DNA of 64,000 bases, taken from positions 62,001 to 126,000 of the forward strand of contig DXDG01000014.1 in assembly GCA_019115605.1 (NCBI GenBank), written 5' to 3'. Source of the stretch: Candidatus Alistipes faecigallinarum (GTDB lineage Bacteria; Bacteroidota; Bacteroidia; Bacteroidales; Rikenellaceae). A program made the translations under genes and the position numbers. Position 1 is the stretch's first letter. Each line of letters opens with the position of its first letter. Under the pieces are notes generated by a model. The model was not told where the DNA came from. It saw only the letters and a program-made list of their open reading frames with translations, and did no database searches. Positions 53,291 to 60,812 of the stretch are shown here, piece after piece.

Positions 53291-54436
53291 CTACAAATGT
53301 TTGATCATCTTGCTCACCGAGAGCGCGAAGTGGGTGAATACGATTGTCGGGTTGCCGTTCTGCGCGATCTGGGCCGCGGCGCTCTCGATCTGGTCGATCA
53401 GCGGCTCGATGTTGCGCGATCCCACGAAGGGGGCGAAGCGCGTGCAGAAGGCCAGCTCCTCGCCCCACAGGTAGCCGATCTCGCGGATCCCGGCGTGCAG
53501 CATGTAGCTCTCTCTCAAAAGCCGCGCCGCATCGCGCAGGAAACCCCGCTGCTGCTCGCGCGTGAGCTGCGCGGCCTCCTCGGCCCAGGCGATGAGTTCG
53601 AGGTGTTTGTCGTTGTAGCTCAGGCGCATGAGCGCGCAGAACAGTTCGAAATACTCCTTGCGGGCGGCATCCTGCTCGCCCGAGAGCAGGTGTTCGAGCT
53701 CGATGCGGTCGCCGCCCGCAAGGCGCGCCGTCGTGCGGACCTGCTGCGGGTCCGCGATGCCGCGGCCGCGCACCTTGGCTTCGAGCACTTCGGGCGCGAT
53801 GCGCGGCACGGCGACCTCCTGCGTGCGCGAGAGGATCGTCGGCAGCAGCCGCTCGGGGTGCTCCGAAACGAGCAGGAAGAGCGTGCGCTCCCACGGCTCC
53901 TCGAGGATCTTGAGGATCTTGTTCGCCGCCTCCTCGTTCATCGTCTCGGGCAGCCAGACGAGCACCGTCTTGTACTCCGCCTCGAAGCTCTTGAACGAGA
54001 GCTTGCGGATGATCTCGTCGGCCTCGCGCGCCGAGATCATGCCCTTGAGCGTCTTGCCCAGGTCGAGGCGGTCGTACCACTCCTGGGGCGTGAAGCAGCC
54101 GCCGCGCTCGGCGAAGAGCTCGCGGAAGCGGGGCAGGAACTCGTCGCTGCGCACCGCCTCGCCCGACTTCTTGCCCTGCTTGTTCACCGGGAAGACCAGG
54201 TGCAGGTCGGGGTGCGCGAGGGCCGCGATCTGCCGGCAGTCGGGGCATTCGCCGCACGAATCCCCGTCGTGGCGGTGGCGGCAGCAGAGGTACTGCACGT
54301 AGGCTACGGCCAGCGGCAGCGTCCCGTAGCCCGCGGCGCCCGTGAAGAGCTGCGCGTGGCTCACGCGGCCCGTATCGACGGTCCGCGCCAGATGGCGCTT
54401 GAGCTCCTCCTGTCCCGTTATGTCGGCAAAACGCAT
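53291..54436 (-). CDS. DNA polymerase III delta' subunit (clamp-loader)
   Basis: A 381-aa AAA+ clamp-loader protein. The N-terminal pattern DITGQEELKRHLARTVDTGR followed by VSHAQLFTG is typical of delta'. The nucleotide loop is degenerate (GAAGYGTLPLA, with no Lys-Ser/Thr), which is normal for delta', a subunit that does not hydrolyse ATP. The zinc motif with cysteines in CCRHRHDGDSCGECPDC is present, as is KILKILEEPWERTLFLL and the sensor-1 region LLPTILSRTQEV. The length is typical. Confidence 0.9.
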   Translation of the reverse strand: MRFADITGQEELKRHLARTVDTGRVSHAQLFTGAAGYGTLPLAVAYVQYLCCRHRHDGDSCGECPDCRQIAALAHPDLHLVFPVNKQGKKSGEAVRSDEFLPRFRELFAERGGCFTPQEWYDRLDLGKTLKGMISAREADEIIRKLSFKSFEAEYKTVLVWLPETMNEEAANKILKILEEPWERTLFLLVSEHPERLLPTILSRTQEVAVPRIAPEVLEAKVRGRGIADPQQVRTTARLAGGDRIELEHLLSGEQDAARKEYFELFCALMRLSYNDKHLELIAWAEEAAQLTREQQRGFLRDAARLLRESYMLHAGIREIGYLWGEELAFCTRFAPFVGSRNIEPLIDQIESAAAQIAQNGNPTIVFTHFALSVSKMIKHL

Positions 54437-54458
54437 GGTCTCTTCTCTCGGTTGGGGG

Positions 54459-55928
54459 TTATGAACGTTTCAGCACGGCCCGCATCATCGCCCGCAGGTC
54501 GATCCTTTCGCGTCGGACCAGATAGGCGACGTAGGCCGCAAGTGCTATTATGTTGAACGTATAGCCGATGAACATATTGCCCGCGCGGGCGGCCACGGCC
54601 TCCGAGGCGGCGAAGACGGCGAGCGCCACGGCGACGTATTCGCCCATGCGGCGCCAGTCGTAGGGCGTGGGGAAGAAGCGGCGGTTGAGCCACCAGCTCA
54701 CGGCGACCATCGCCGTCTCGCTGGCCAGGCGGGCCCACGCCGCGCCGTAGTAGCCCCAGCGGGGGATGAGCGCGAAGCCGAAGAGCAGGATGGCCATGAG
54801 GCCGGTGCCCGTTACGACGATCGCCAGCGAGGTGCGCTCCTCGCGCTTGTACCAGAACGAGAGGTTGAGCCAGACGCCCGTGAGGACGTTGGCCCCGAGC
54901 ACCACCGGGAGGATGAAGATCCCCTCGCGGAAGTCGCGCCCGACGATCAGCGCAAAGAGGTCGCGGAAGAGCGCGATGCCCAGGAAGATGAGCATCGAGG
55001 CCATGACGTAGTATTTCAGTGCCGCGGCGTTCATCGCCACGAACTCCTCCTTGCGGAAGTTCGAGAGGAAGAAGGGCTCGGCCGCCAGGCGGTACATCTG
55101 GTAGAAGAGCATCATCACCACGGCGATCTTCGTGATGGCGCCGTAGACGCCCAGCTGCGCCATGGCCCCCGCGGGCACGAGGTACTTGATGAGCTGGCGG
55201 TCGATGAATTCGTTGGCCGTGCCGGCCAGTCCGCCGACGAGCAGCGGCAGCGAGTAGGCGAAGACGGCGCGCAGCAGCCGGCCGTCGATGCGCGGCAGCG
55301 TGCGGTCGGTGGTGGCAAGGATCGCCGCCCACGTTGCGACGCTTGCGGCGAGGTTGGCGACGAAGACCCACCCCACGCCGAACTCCGTGCGGAAGAGGCC
55401 CGCGGCGCCGAAGGCCACGGCCAGCGCGACGTTCAGTATGACGTTGAGGGCCTTGAGCCCCACGAAGGTCATCGAGCGGCCCTGTTCGCGCAGCCGCGAG
55501 AAGGGGATGCAGGCCGAGACGTCGAAGAGGATGATGAGCCCCACCCAGACGATGTATTCGGGGTGGGCGACGTAGGCCTCGCCCATGGCGCGGGCCACCG
55601 CGTCGCGGAAGAGGAGCATCACGGCGAAGAAGAGCACGGCGGCAAGCGACGTGGCGCCCCACGTCGTGGCGAAGAGCCGCCGCTTGGCGCCCCGCACGTC
55701 GCCCCCGGCCTCCTCGGCCTTGGCCGAGAAGCGGAAGTAGCTCGACTCCATGCCCATGGTCAGCAGCGTCAGCGCCAGCGGGATCAGCGCGTAGACGTCG
55801 GTAACGATTCCGTAGGTCTCCTGCCCGAAAATCCGGGTATAGTAGGGCGTGAGCAGGTAGCTCAGGAAGCGCACGACGATGGTGCTGATGCCGTAGATGG
55901 CGGTCTGTTTGGCCAGTTTTTCGAGCAT
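54459..55928 (-). CDS. Polysaccharide/oligosaccharide flippase
   Basis: A 489-aa membrane protein with 12-14 helices, of the Wzx/MATE-like MurJ-MVF superfamily. The N-terminal KLAKQTAIYGISTIVVRFLS (about 4-23) and the RIFGQETYGIVTDVYALIPL segment (about 32-51) are characteristic. The family flips lipid-linked sugars across the inner membrane. No polysaccharide-synthesis genes are adjacent; it leads an operon with housekeeping genes. Confidence 0.9.
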   Translation of the reverse strand: MLEKLAKQTAIYGISTIVVRFLSYLLTPYYTRIFGQETYGIVTDVYALIPLALTLLTMGMESSYFRFSAKAEEAGGDVRGAKRRLFATTWGATSLAAVLFFAVMLLFRDAVARAMGEAYVAHPEYIVWVGLIILFDVSACIPFSRLREQGRSMTFVGLKALNVILNVALAVAFGAAGLFRTEFGVGWVFVANLAASVATWAAILATTDRTLPRIDGRLLRAVFAYSLPLLVGGLAGTANEFIDRQLIKYLVPAGAMAQLGVYGAITKIAVVMMLFYQMYRLAAEPFFLSNFRKEEFVAMNAAALKYYVMASMLIFLGIALFRDLFALIVGRDFREGIFILPVVLGANVLTGVWLNLSFWYKREERTSLAIVVTGTGLMAILLFGFALIPRWGYYGAAWARLASETAMVAVSWWLNRRFFPTPYDWRRMGEYVAVALAVFAASEAVAARAGNMFIGYTFNIIALAAYVAYLVRRERIDLRAMMRAVLKRS

Positions 55929-55947
55929 GGTGCAGGTTTACAGGCAG

Positions 55948-55955
55948 CAAAGATA
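55948..55955 (-). promoter_or_regulatory. -7 box of the flippase-led operon promoter
   Basis: TATCTTTG on the minus strand is an exact -7 match, 20 bp upstream of the ATG at 55928. No TTTG at -33. It should drive the long operon from the flippase to the small protein at 46087. Confidence 0.65.
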
Positions 55956-55990
55956 CAAATTTCGCCGGAAAAAAGCCCTGTCGGGCGCCC

Positions 55991-56032
55991 CTTCTTTCAA
56001 AGAAAGAAGCCCCCGCGGGGAGTATCGGGGGC
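55991..56032 (-). terminator. Possible terminator after corA
   Basis: On the minus strand GCCCCCG and CGGGGGC form a stem (56032-56009), followed by a T-rich run (TTCTTTCTTT). A further CTTCTTTC/GAAAGAAG hairpin overlaps at 55991-56009. It lies about 210 bp past the corA stop, so it may act after the C-rich repeat region. Confidence 0.55.
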
Positions 56033-56079
56033 ATTCGGGAGAAAACCGCTGCTGCACGGCGGGTGTTGCGACCGTCGGC

Positions 56080-56220
56080 CGGGCGCGGGAGGCGCGGATT
56101 TCCGGCCGGGCGCGGCGGACCGGGCGTCGGGCGTGATCGGGCTCGGATGCGGGGCGGTTCCGGCGGGGTACGGCGGGGTGCGGCGGACCGGGCTCGGATG
56201 CGGGGCGGGTGGTTCGGCGG
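56080..56220. repeat. GC-rich minisatellite downstream of corA
   Basis: A 20-bp sequence, CGGGCTCGGATGCGGGGCGG, occurs identically at 56138-56157 and 56189-56208, within further GGCGGGGTACGG-like units. The plus strand is G-rich, so the corA transcript is C-rich here. No gene is present. Confidence 0.8.
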
Positions 56221-56239
56221 CGCACCCCCCCCCTCCGGG

Positions 56240-57223
56240 TCAGAGCCACTTCTTGTAGCGGAAGAACCAGATCGTGAGCACCGAGCAGATGATCATCAGC
56301 GCGATGGCGAAGAGGTAGCCCAGCGGGATGACCATCCCGTTCGAGAGCGTGAGGTGCCAGTCCAGCTCGGGCATCGCCTTGAAGTTCATGCCGTAGATCG
56401 AGGCGATGAGCGTCGCGGGCATGAAGATCACGGCCGCCACCGAGAAGATCTTGACGATGCCGTTCTGCTCGATGTTGATCAGACCCAGCGCGGCGTCCTG
56501 GATATAGTCGAGTCGCTGGAAGCTGAAGTCGGCGTGGTTGATCAGCGAATTGACGTCCTTGATCATCAGCTGCAGACGCGGGTAGATGTCGTTCGGGAAG
56601 CGCTCCGAGCGCAGGATGCCCGAGAGGACGCGCTGGCGGTCGAAGATGTTCTCGCGCAGCGACATCGTGCTCTCCTGCAGGGCGCTGATGCGGTGCAGCA
56701 CCTCCTTGTCGATCGAGTCCTCCGAATTGACATCCTTCGAGAGGGCCGCGACCTGCTTGGCGATGAGCTCCACCAGATCGGCGTCGAAGTCGATGCGCAC
56801 CTCCAGCAGCGAGATGAAGAGGTGGTAGCCCGTCGAGTAGCTGCGGTAGTTCATCTGCAGGCGCTTCTCCGTCTCGCGGAAGGTCCGGAACTCGGCGTTG
56901 CGCACCGAGACCAGCACGCCCTCGTTGGAGATGATGAACGACACGGGCTCGACGATGAACGAGTCGCCCGTGGGGATGAAGAAGTTCGAGTTGGAGATGA
57001 TCGCATTCTCGTTCTCGGAGTATTTCGAGGTCGATTCGATCTCCTCGACCTGCTGGCGGGTCTGGAGGCTGATCTCCATGAAGTTCTCGACGGCTTTCTG
57101 CTCCTTGATCGTCGGCGAGAGCATGTCGATCCACAGAATGTCGTCGTAGCCCAGCTCGTCGAAGAGCTTGGTGTCGGCATTGCGGATGATCTTGTTGTAC
57201 TGCTTGAGGTAAATCGTAATCAT
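56240..57223 (-). CDS. corA: CorA-family magnesium/divalent metal channel
   Basis: A 327-aa channel of the CorA family. The large cytoplasmic funnel domain spans about 1-265, with two C-terminal helices. The selectivity motif is ASIYGMNF (about 268-275), just after the first helix, and the C-terminal RYKKWL is basic as expected. The periplasmic loop MPELDWH is typical. It follows the MqnA-like gene by 67 bp in the same direction. Confidence 0.95.
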   Translation of the reverse strand: MITIYLKQYNKIIRNADTKLFDELGYDDILWIDMLSPTIKEQKAVENFMEISLQTRQQVEEIESTSKYSENENAIISNSNFFIPTGDSFIVEPVSFIISNEGVLVSVRNAEFRTFRETEKRLQMNYRSYSTGYHLFISLLEVRIDFDADLVELIAKQVAALSKDVNSEDSIDKEVLHRISALQESTMSLRENIFDRQRVLSGILRSERFPNDIYPRLQLMIKDVNSLINHADFSFQRLDYIQDAALGLINIEQNGIVKIFSVAAVIFMPATLIASIYGMNFKAMPELDWHLTLSNGMVIPLGYLFAIALMIICSVLTIWFFRYKKWL

Positions 57224-57290
57224 AGGTCGCTCTCTGTGAAGTTCTCGAATCCGTGGGCGTGAGAGAGGCGGGCCGGGCCCGCTAACCTCT

Positions 57291-57851
57291 TCAGCCGGGA
57301 TTCGCCCGCGGAGCGACCTTGATGCCGGAGTCCCAGAACTGCTGGAGCGCCTGGTTCTTTTCGTTGTCGAAGATGTAGTCGAAACCCGACAGCACCTCGT
57401 AGGCCCGCAGCGGATCGAGCTCCGGAGCCGCCTCCGTCATCGCTTCGTACCCGCGTTCGAGCCCGTAGGTCAGCGCGTACTGCAGCGCCTCGATCGTGTC
57501 GGGGTCCGTGTCGGCGTGGGCCACCCACACCGCAAAGGCGAAGGGCAGCTCGCCGCACAGCTCCTTCCAGATGCCGACCAGCGGGTCGTCGCTCGCCAGC
57601 AGCGTCTCGCGCGCCGAGGCGACGCCTCCGACGCAATACTCCGTCACGGTGCGCGCATCGGCGAGCAGCGGCACGGAGGTGAAGGGGATCAGGGCGATGT
57701 CGGCCCTGTGTTCGAGAAAATCCTGGGTAACGGTGTCGGGATCGGACAGCAACAGCTCGGCGCGAAGCTTACCTTCGTGCCGGATACCATAGATGAATGG
57801 CGTCGTGCTGAGGCACGACACGACGGCTATACGGGGTACTGTTACCATCAT
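57291..57851 (-). CDS. Internally shortened MqnA-like (chorismate dehydratase family) protein
   Basis: A 186-aa protein of the MqnA/MqnD family. The N-terminal part (IAVVSCLSTTPFIYGIRHEG, then HRADIALIPFTSVP) and the C-terminal part (ELPFAFAVWVAH, then ALTYGLERGYEAM) match MqnA. About 60 residues between ETLLASDDP and the LPFAFAVW segment are missing compared with the usual ~250-aa protein; that stretch normally forms one lobe of the substrate pocket. The frame is intact and codon use is normal, so it is expressed but may have lost or changed activity. No other menaquinone or futalosine gene is in the window. The second ATG is at 57848. Confidence 0.75.
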   Translation of the reverse strand: MMVTVPRIAVVSCLSTTPFIYGIRHEGKLRAELLLSDPDTVTQDFLEHRADIALIPFTSVPLLADARTVTEYCVGGVASARETLLASDDPLVGIWKELCGELPFAFAVWVAHADTDPDTIEALQYALTYGLERGYEAMTEAAPELDPLRAYEVLSGFDYIFDNEKNQALQQFWDSGIKVAPRANPG

Positions 57852-57882
57852 CCATACGGGGTAAAGCTGTTGGTTCCGACCA

Positions 57883-57890
57883 CAAAGATA
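57883..57890 (-). promoter_or_regulatory. -7 box of the mqnA-like-corA operon promoter
   Basis: TATCTTTG on the minus strand is an exact -7 match, 32 bp before the ATG at 57851. No clear -33 box. Confidence 0.6.
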
Positions 57891-58009
57891 CGTTTAATTC
57901 TCGAAAAACGGCACCCGAAAATCCATCTTGTCGCAAAATTTTCCGTTTTTTCGCCTCCGCGGGGGCGTTCCGCACCCTTCGGGGCGTCGGAAATCCGTCT
58001 CATGAATGC

Positions 58010-58039
58010 AAAAACCCCGAAGCCTGCGGGCTCCGGGGT
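58010..58039 (-). terminator. Terminator after the alpha-galactosidase gene
   Basis: On the minus strand ACCCCGGAGCC pairs with GGCTTCGGGGT around a CGCA loop, followed by TTTT. It lies about 50 bp past the stop codon. Confidence 0.9.
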
Positions 58040-58088
58040 GTATCTCGGAAGGGCCGGCGGTGTGCCCGCCCCCTCTCCTCGGCCGGGA

Positions 58089-59321
58089 TCAGCGTTCGGC
58101 GACGGGCTTCAGCCGGTAGAGGACGACATCCTCGGCCGGGATGACCACGCTGCGCGGACGGTCCGTGCGGAAGCTCTTGCCGCCGTTCCACAGGTCGCGG
58201 CCCTCGTAGACGATGCGGTCGAAGGCCGTGGAGCGCTGCGAAACCTCCGTGTCGGTGAAACAGTAGAGCTGCCAGTCGATCTCATAGGTGCGCTCCTCGT
58301 GCGTGCGGTTGAAGAGGCAGAGGGCCCATTCGCCGTCGACGAGGGGCTTGAACCAGATCTCGATGCCGTTGTCGGTGGCGTAGCGCAGCCCCTGCACGCC
58401 CAGCGGATCCTGGTCGATGGCGATCACCTCGCGGTCGGTGAGGATCGCCGCCGTCTCGTCGGTCATCGTGCGCAGGTCGTTGCCCAGGATCAGCGGCGCG
58501 GCCATCATGCACCAGAGCGTGAAGTGCGCGCGGTCCTGGTTGACCGTCATGCCGTTGCCCACCTCAAGCATGTCGGGGTCGTTCCAGTGGCCCGGGCCGG
58601 CGTAACGGCGCAGCGGGGCGTTTGTATCGACGTTCTGCAGCACGGTGCGGGGCTTCCAGGCGCCCGTGAAGACCTCCGGGTCGGAGAACGAGAGGCCGAT
58701 GTCGCCCGTCGTGCGCCACATGTGTCCGATCTCGGGAGCCCACTCCCAGGGCTTGTTCGAACCCCACTCGCAGATCGAGAAGAGGATCGGGCGCCCGGCG
58801 GCGCGCAGCGCCTCGCGCATGAGCGTGTAGGCCCCCTTGGGGTTGATGTCCGCCGTGTTGCACCAGTCGTACTTCAGGTAGTCGATGCCCCAGCGGGCGT
58901 ACTGCAGGGCGTCCTGGTATTCGTGGCCGAGGCTGCCGAAGCGCCCGGCGCAGGTCGTCCATCCGGCATCGGAGTAGATGCCCAGCTTGAGCCCCTTGGC
59001 GTGGACATAGTCCGCAAGGGCCTTCATGCCGCTCGGAAAGCGCGTCGTGTCGCACTGCGGGAATCCGTCGGCGTCGCGTTCCGGGGCGTGCCAGCAGTCG
59101 TCGAGGTTGATGTAGACGTAGCCCGCCTCGGCAAGGCCCGAGTCGACCATTGCGTCGGCCATCTCGCGGATCATCCGCTCGTCGATGTTGCAGCCGAACT
59201 TGTTCCAGGAGTTCCACCCCATCGGGGGCGTGTCGGCCACTCCCTCCCACTTTTGGGCCGGGGCGGTCGCGGCGCCGACAAGAGCGGCGCAGAGGAGAAT
59301 CAGATGTTTCATGGGTTTCAT
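58089..59321 (-). CDS. Secreted GH27 alpha-galactosidase
   Basis: A 410-aa glycoside hydrolase of family 27, which removes terminal alpha-galactose with retention of configuration. A signal peptide (about 1-22) precedes the catalytic barrel. The family start TPPMGWNSWNKFGCNI and the acidic pocket YVYINLDDCWH are present; the nucleophile is Asp152 in DYLKYDWC, and the likely acid/base is Asp207 in WRTTGDIG. A C-terminal beta-sandwich follows. It is a single gene with its own promoter and terminator, without SusC/SusD neighbours, so it is not in a full polysaccharide utilisation locus. A second ATG at 59312 gives a slightly shorter signal peptide. Confidence 0.94.
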   Translation of the reverse strand: MKPMKHLILLCAALVGAATAPAQKWEGVADTPPMGWNSWNKFGCNIDERMIREMADAMVDSGLAEAGYVYINLDDCWHAPERDADGFPQCDTTRFPSGMKALADYVHAKGLKLGIYSDAGWTTCAGRFGSLGHEYQDALQYARWGIDYLKYDWCNTADINPKGAYTLMREALRAAGRPILFSICEWGSNKPWEWAPEIGHMWRTTGDIGLSFSDPEVFTGAWKPRTVLQNVDTNAPLRRYAGPGHWNDPDMLEVGNGMTVNQDRAHFTLWCMMAAPLILGNDLRTMTDETAAILTDREVIAIDQDPLGVQGLRYATDNGIEIWFKPLVDGEWALCLFNRTHEERTYEIDWQLYCFTDTEVSQRSTAFDRIVYEGRDLWNGGKSFRTDRPRSVVIPAEDVVLYRLKPVAER

Positions 59322-59354
59322 GGGTTGTATGGGTTAACAAGGTTTGCCGGTCAA

Positions 59355-59362
59355 CAAAGATA
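59355..59362 (-). promoter_or_regulatory. -7 box of the alpha-galactosidase promoter
   Basis: TATCTTTG on the minus strand is an exact -7 match, 34 bp before the ATG at 59321. No -33 TTTG. Confidence 0.6.
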
Positions 59363-59390
59363 GCGCTTTTCGGCCGGAATGCGGGCGCGC

Positions 59391-59411
59391 TTTTCCACTT
59401 TTCGTGGAAAA
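59391..59411. repeat. Perfect palindrome in the divergent intergenic region
   Basis: TTTTCCAC and GTGGAAAA form an 8-bp inverted repeat around TTTTC. There is no T tract on the strand of either gene in terminator position, so it looks more like a protein-binding site than a terminator. Confidence 0.7.
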
Positions 59412-59424
59412 AATGCGCCGGCCT

Positions 59425-59457
59425 CTTGACAAGGGGGGTCGCCGTGTCGTATATTTG
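59425..59457 (+). promoter_or_regulatory. Rightward promoter in the palindrome-rich region
   Basis: CTTG (59425-59428), a 21-bp spacer and TATATTTG (59450-59457) fit the Bacteroidetes promoter with one mismatch. Transcription should start near 59463, so the folded segment at 59465-59550 would be the 5' end of the RNA, about 365 nt before the next ATG. Confidence 0.65.
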
Positions 59458-59463
59458 CCCTCG

Positions 59464-59550
59464 TAATCCACATCCGAACCGCTCCGACGAGAGCGGTTAT
59501 CAACAGCGACGAACCGTTCGGTTCCAGTGGATTGTGGGGATTTATCCCCA
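59464..59550 (+). ncRNA. Candidate structured RNA (three-way junction plus hairpin)
   Basis: AATCCAC (59465-59471) pairs with GTGGATT (59527-59533) and closes a junction holding AACCGCTC/GAGCGGTT (59477-59498, perfect 8-bp stem) and GAACC/GGTTC (59511-59524). A further hairpin, TGGGGA/TCCCCA (59535-59550), follows. A promoter ends six bases upstream. The fold could be a leader element, a small RNA, or simply DNA palindromes used by a replication protein. I do not recognise it as a known RNA family. Confidence 0.4.
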
Positions 59551-59582
59551 TTCATTCACATTTTATCCACGGTTTATCCACG
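59464..59582 (+). other. Cluster of five DnaA-box-like 9-mers (origin candidate)
   Basis: TAATCCACA (59464), TTATCAACA (59497), TTATCCCCA (59542), TTATCCACG (59563) and TTATCCACG (59574) each differ by one base from TTATCCACA, and all lie on the plus strand. The last two are 11 bp apart, one helical turn. The region is less GC-rich than its surroundings, has no gene between 59322 and 59828, and transcription diverges from it. It may be a chromosomal origin or the origin of the phage-like element to the right; neither dnaA nor a phage replication gene is in the window. Confidence 0.5.
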
Positions 59583-59828
59583 GACTTTTCAACACCCCGG
59601 CCCGCCGTCGGGGGACTCCCCGCCCCGCGGCTTCGTCCGCGGCTCGCAGCACCGCCGTCCCCGGAAGCACCGGCAGCCCCGGCGGCCTGCAAACTCTTCA
59701 GCTGCGGCCCTTCCCGGTCCCTTCCGCCTCTTCCGGCCTCTTTCCAACCCTTCCGCAGGCGGGTGGCAGCTCCTTGTGCCGGGCGGTGTCCGTCGCAACC
59801 CCGGATTCTCCCAAAACCCCCTTATCCC
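59583..59828. other. C-rich leader stretch without a gene
   Basis: This gene-free stretch is C-rich and pyrimidine-rich on the plus strand, especially 59690-59760 (runs such as CCCTTCCCGGTCCC). Open frames through it have no start context and read as low-complexity Pro/Ala/Ser. It would be the long leader of the following genes, and looks like a Rho-loading region. Confidence 0.5.
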
Positions 59829-60812
59829 ATGACCTTCTCACAGATTCCGCCCCAGTATGCGCCGCTCGGCGCCGAGGTGCCCTACGCCGTGGAGCACTCC
59901 GCGGCCGAAGACCTCGACATCCGCATCACCGACCGGAACGGCTCGACGCTCTACGGCACGCTGCGTTTCGTCGCCAGTGCCGCGGCCCGTTTCGACGCCG
60001 CCCCCTTCCTGCGCCGTGCGCTGCATTTCCTGCCCGTGGCGAGCGACACGGGATTCTACGCCGCCACGGGCCGCACGGTTACGGCCACGGTGGCCGCAGG
60101 GCCCTCGGGAACCCTCCCCGAAGGGGCTGCGGCGACGGCGCCCGAACGCACCTTCCTGGCCGGCCGCACGCAGGTGGCGGCCCCGGCCCTGCTGACAACC
60201 CTCCCCCTCCAGCGTCTCATCCCCGAGGGAGCGCGCGACGAACTGACGCTCCTCGCCCCGGACTCCGGAACGGTCAAGGCCACCGTTACGGCCCGCTCGG
60301 CCGACACGATGACGGCCCAAAGCTACTCCGCCTTTCTGAAGGGTCCGGTGCTCTTCGTCCTCGACACGCGCGACTTCCCTGGGGCCGACACGCTGACGGT
60401 CGAGATCGACGGAATCGCCACGGTCGAATACACCGTCGTGCCGGCCGCCGAGCAGGCCGTGCGCGTGGCGTGGCGCAGCAGCGCCGGCTCGGTCGAACAG
60501 TACAGCTTCCCCGTCGTGCGGACGACGACCGTGCAGGTCGAGAAGCTCCGCGCCGAGGGGCCCGAGGGGCTGGTTGCGGTGCCCCGCCGCCGTGAGGCGA
60601 CGCGCACGCTCGTCTCGGCCTACGAGACCGAGGCAATGCTCACGGCGCTGGCCGAGCTGGTCGAGTCGCCCGATGTATGGATCGCCGGCGAGCAGGAGTG
60701 CACGCCGATCGACGTGGCGACCGACGAGGCGGTCGTCCGCCGCCTGGGGAACCTCTGCTGCCTCGAAATCGATATCCGCGACCGACAAAACACCGCCATG
60801 ACATGGAACTGA
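59829..60812 (+). CDS. Phage-like structural protein, unknown (327 aa)
   Basis: A 327-aa protein I do not recognise. It has no signal peptide, and begins with a polar, beta-rich region (HSAAEDLDIRITDRNGSTLY, then ALHFLP), followed by more beta-rich segments and a C-terminal helical part (AYETEAMLTALAELVESPDV). The stop overlaps the next gene's start by 10 bp. The gene set to its right (a large beta-rich protein and a ClpP-type head protease) suggests a phage tail or baseplate origin, but its own sequence does not show it. Confidence 0.6.
   Translation: MTFSQIPPQYAPLGAEVPYAVEHSAAEDLDIRITDRNGSTLYGTLRFVASAAARFDAAPFLRRALHFLPVASDTGFYAATGRTVTATVAAGPSGTLPEGAAATAPERTFLAGRTQVAAPALLTTLPLQRLIPEGARDELTLLAPDSGTVKATVTARSADTMTAQSYSAFLKGPVLFVLDTRDFPGADTLTVEIDGIATVEYTVVPAAEQAVRVAWRSSAGSVEQYSFPVVRTTTVQVEKLRAEGPEGLVAVPRRREATRTLVSAYETEAMLTALAELVESPDVWIAGEQECTPIDVATDEAVVRRLGNLCCLEIDIRDRQNTAMTWN

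Noticed and set aside
54300..54340. Missing Walker A lysine in the clamp-loader subunit as a sign of decay
   Set aside because: Delta' subunits normally have a degenerate nucleotide loop. The zinc motif and length are intact.
59465..59533. Possible tRNA, because of a 7-bp closing stem and two arms
   Set aside because: There is no anticodon arm of the right size, no TTCRA T-loop and no CCA or discriminator context. The arms do not fit a cloverleaf.
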